Of a stretch of 7,308 nt of DNA, positions 5,755 through 7,308 are shown in pieces. The notes beneath the pieces are model-generated. The model did no database searches. It was not told the DNA's origin and saw only the letters and a program-made list of their open reading frames with translations. How positions within the stretch are numbered: position 1 is the stretch's first letter; every line of letters starts with the position of its first letter. The DNA comes from Collinsella sp. (GTDB lineage: Bacteria; Actinomycetota; Coriobacteriia; Coriobacteriales; Coriobacteriaceae). The stretch covers positions 1 through 7,308 of the forward strand of contig JAHHSP010000060.1 in assembly GCA_020025115.1 (NCBI GenBank), in the 5' to 3' direction. The translations under genes and the position numbers were made by a program.

Positions 5755-7308
5755 TGCAGGTCCTTTCCGTATCTGCCTTTTCCGCAAAACCCAAGTTTTG
5801 CCTCAATCTGCACAGTGTGGTCTCGTCCAACGAGAACCGATCGGAGATCCGCCCGCCCTCAACCAGGGCCACCTCATCGCACACCGAGCAGAGAAACTCG
5901 TAATCGTGTGAGATGACGCATATGCCCACGCCCGCGTCGCGCATACGGGCGAGCTGACGGGCGATCGTCCTCATGTTGAGATAGTCCAAGCCGCTGGTGG
6001 GCTCGTCGAGGACCATGGCTTTGGCCCCGCTCAGCAAGCCGACCGCGATGGACAGTCGCTGGCGCTCGCCCCCGGACAGCGACAGGGGGTGGCGCGGCCC
6101 GAGGCCGGTGAGGCCGAGCGACTCTTCCACACCATCGCCGTCGAAGACGACGCGAGCCGGCGCCCGGGCGCGGCCGGCGCGGCGAGCCTGGGCGAGCTCC
6201 CCCTCGACCGTGCTTTCGAACAGCTGGTAACCCGGGTCCTGCATGACCAGGTAGACCAGGCCCGCGCGATCGCGCGCACGCACCCGGCGGCCATCCACCT
6301 CGACGAACCCGGACCGCTCGCGCATCAGACCCGCCATGCAGCGGGCCAGCGTGGTCTTACCCGCGCCGTTGCGCCCCACAAGACCGACGATCCGCCCCGG
6401 CTCGAGCTCAAAATCGATCCCGTCCAACACGGCCGGACGGCCCCGGTACCCAGCCTCGACACCGCACATGCGCACGATGGCGCCCCCGCCCGCGCCCGGG
6501 CGGCGCTGGCGGGAGTCGGCCGCCGGGAAGAGGCCCGAGTCCAGGGAATCTATCTCGCGGACCGAGGCGGCGCGCAGGCCGTGGGCGTATCGTCGCGACA
6601 ACGGCAGCGCGGCGAACTGCCCGGCCGTCCAATCGGCGCTTATGGAGCCGTCCTCCAAGAGCACGTACCGGTCGGCCACCCCCTCGAGCCACCAGAGGCG
6701 GTGCTCCGAGATGAGCACCGTCTTGCCCTGCTCCTTGAGAAGGGCCACGGCCCGTGCCAACCGGCGCATCGCATGCACGTCGAGCGATGCCGTCGGCTCA
6801 TCGAACACGAACACATCCGGATGCACGGCGCAGACCGACCCCAGGATGACCGACTGCTTCTGCCCGCCCGAGAGGGCGCGCGTATCGCGGCCGAGCAGGT
6901 CCTCGATCCCGAGCATATCCGCAGCCCGGCTCACCCGGTCGACCATGTCCCGGCGGTCCATCCCCAGGCTCTCGCACCCAAAGGCGAGCTCGGACGTCAC
7001 GTCCAGGTTGACAAACTGGCTGTGTGGATTTTGGAACACCGACCCCACGTGGGCGAAGAGCTCCTCCGCCCTCCAGTCGGGTACCGCCGTGCCCATGACG
7101 CGCACCGTGCCCTCCAGCTCGCCCTCGTACAACATGGGAATCAAGGCGTTCACCAGACGCGTCAGCGTGGTCTTTCCACATCCGGACCGACCGGTCACCA
7201 CCACGCATTGGCCGCGGGGCACCTCGAGTGACACGTCGACCAGGGAGGGGCGTTGCGCTCCCCCATATGAGAACGTGCAGCCATCGAGCTCGATTGCGAG
7301 CTCCGGGG
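5744..7308 (-). CDS. Energy-coupling factor (ECF) type ATPase with two fused ABC domains, 5'-truncated by window edge
   Basis: This cytoplasmic energising subunit contains both ATPase domains in one chain, where many ECF systems use separate EcfA1 and EcfA2. The last complete codon inside the window is 7304-7306, giving 520 visible residues; only a few N-terminal residues should be missing, because the first strand and an aromatic A-loop (FSYGG, about visible residues 12-16) are present. Domain 1 has Walker A GRSGCGKTT 39-47, Q92, LSGGQ 145-149, Walker B FDE with D169-E170, and H202. Domain 2 has Walker A GRNGAGKTT 311-319, Q356, LSGGE 410-414, D434-E435 and H467. The FQNPHSQF and MQDPGYQLF Q-loops and the SEHRLWWL segment are typical of ECF/cobalt-type ATPases. 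Both sites look competent. The GTG at 7234 lies within the first domain and is not the start. It overlaps the S-component gene by 11 bases. The EcfT membrane scaffold it needs is not in the window and is expected upstream. Confidence 0.94.
   Translation of the reverse strand, partial: PELAIELDGCTFSYGGAQRPSLVDVSLEVPRGQCVVVTGRSGCGKTTLTRLVNALIPMLYEGELEGTVRVMGTAVPDWRAEELFAHVGSVFQNPHSQFVNLDVTSELAFGCESLGMDRRDMVDRVSRAADMLGIEDLLGRDTRALSGGQKQSVILGSVCAVHPDVFVFDEPTASLDVHAMRRLARAVALLKEQGKTVLISEHRLWWLEGVADRYVLLEDGSISADWTAGQFAALPLSRRYAHGLRAASVREIDSLDSGLFPAADSRQRRPGAGGGAIVRMCGVEAGYRGRPAVLDGIDFELEPGRIVGLVGRNGAGKTTLARCMAGLMRERSGFVEVDGRRVRARDRAGLVYLVMQDPGYQLFESTVEGELAQARRAGRARAPARVVFDGDGVEESLGLTGLGPRHPLSLSGGERQRLSIAVGLLSGAKAMVLDEPTSGLDYLNMRTIARQLARMRDAGVGICVISHDYEFLCSVCDEVALVEGGRISDRFSLDETTLCRLRQNLGFAEKADTERTCNEG
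5761..5766 (-). promoter_or_regulatory. Ribosome binding site deciding the start of the S-component gene
   Basis: AAAGGA lies six bases before ATG 5754, inside the last codons of the ATPase gene. It supports the 207-residue form over the longer open frame starting at 5787. Confidence 0.65.

Noticed and set aside
5755..5787. Longer N-terminus for the S component starting at 5787
   Set aside because: It would add 11 basic residues and deepen the overlap with the ATPase gene, while ATG 5754 has AAAGGA six bases upstream.
7232..7234. GTG as start of the double ATPase gene
   Set aside because: The frame stays open to the window edge, and the 24 codons upstream encode the expected first strand and A-loop of the ATPase domain, so the true start lies beyond 7308.

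Overview
The window is GC-rich (roughly two-thirds G+C by eye) and densely coded. It reads like an iron-acquisition neighbourhood of an actinobacterium. A Coriobacteriia-type gut or oral organism (Eggerthella/Olsenella/Collinsella relatives) is my best guess, because high GC is combined with a clostridial-style FeoB and a Trep_Strep/MptD-family ECF substrate-binding subunit. This taxonomic call is an inference and was not tested by a search.

Layout: on the + strand, bases 1-1269 hold the C-terminal membrane half of the ferrous iron permease FeoB; its GTPase half lies off the left edge. A 223-base convergent spacer follows (1270-1492). It holds an eight-unit, 14-bp tandem repeat that decays away from feoB, a strong GC-rich hairpin terminator with a T-run, and a 27-bp tandem duplication of the end of the facing gene. 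Everything from 1493 to the right edge is one minus-strand unit, transcribed right to left: a fused two-domain ECF-type ATPase (5744 to beyond 7308), an ECF S component (5131-5754), and two half-size exporter-fold ABC transporters (3228-5111 and 1493-3238) that should form a heterodimer. Spacing is very tight (11-nt overlap, 19-nt gap, 11-nt overlap), so there is no room for internal promoters. The operon promoter and any regulator site must lie beyond 7308.

Working model (inference): the S component captures a scarce substrate and is driven by the double ATPase together with an EcfT scaffold that is not in the window and should be encoded upstream. The paired exporter-fold ABC proteins, a type also known from the siderophore importers YbtPQ and IrtAB, handle the same or a related ligand. 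The convergent feoB neighbour favours iron, heme or a ferric siderophore as cargo, but nothing in the sequence proves the substrate. No RNA genes, CRISPR arrays, insertion sequences or phage genes were seen.
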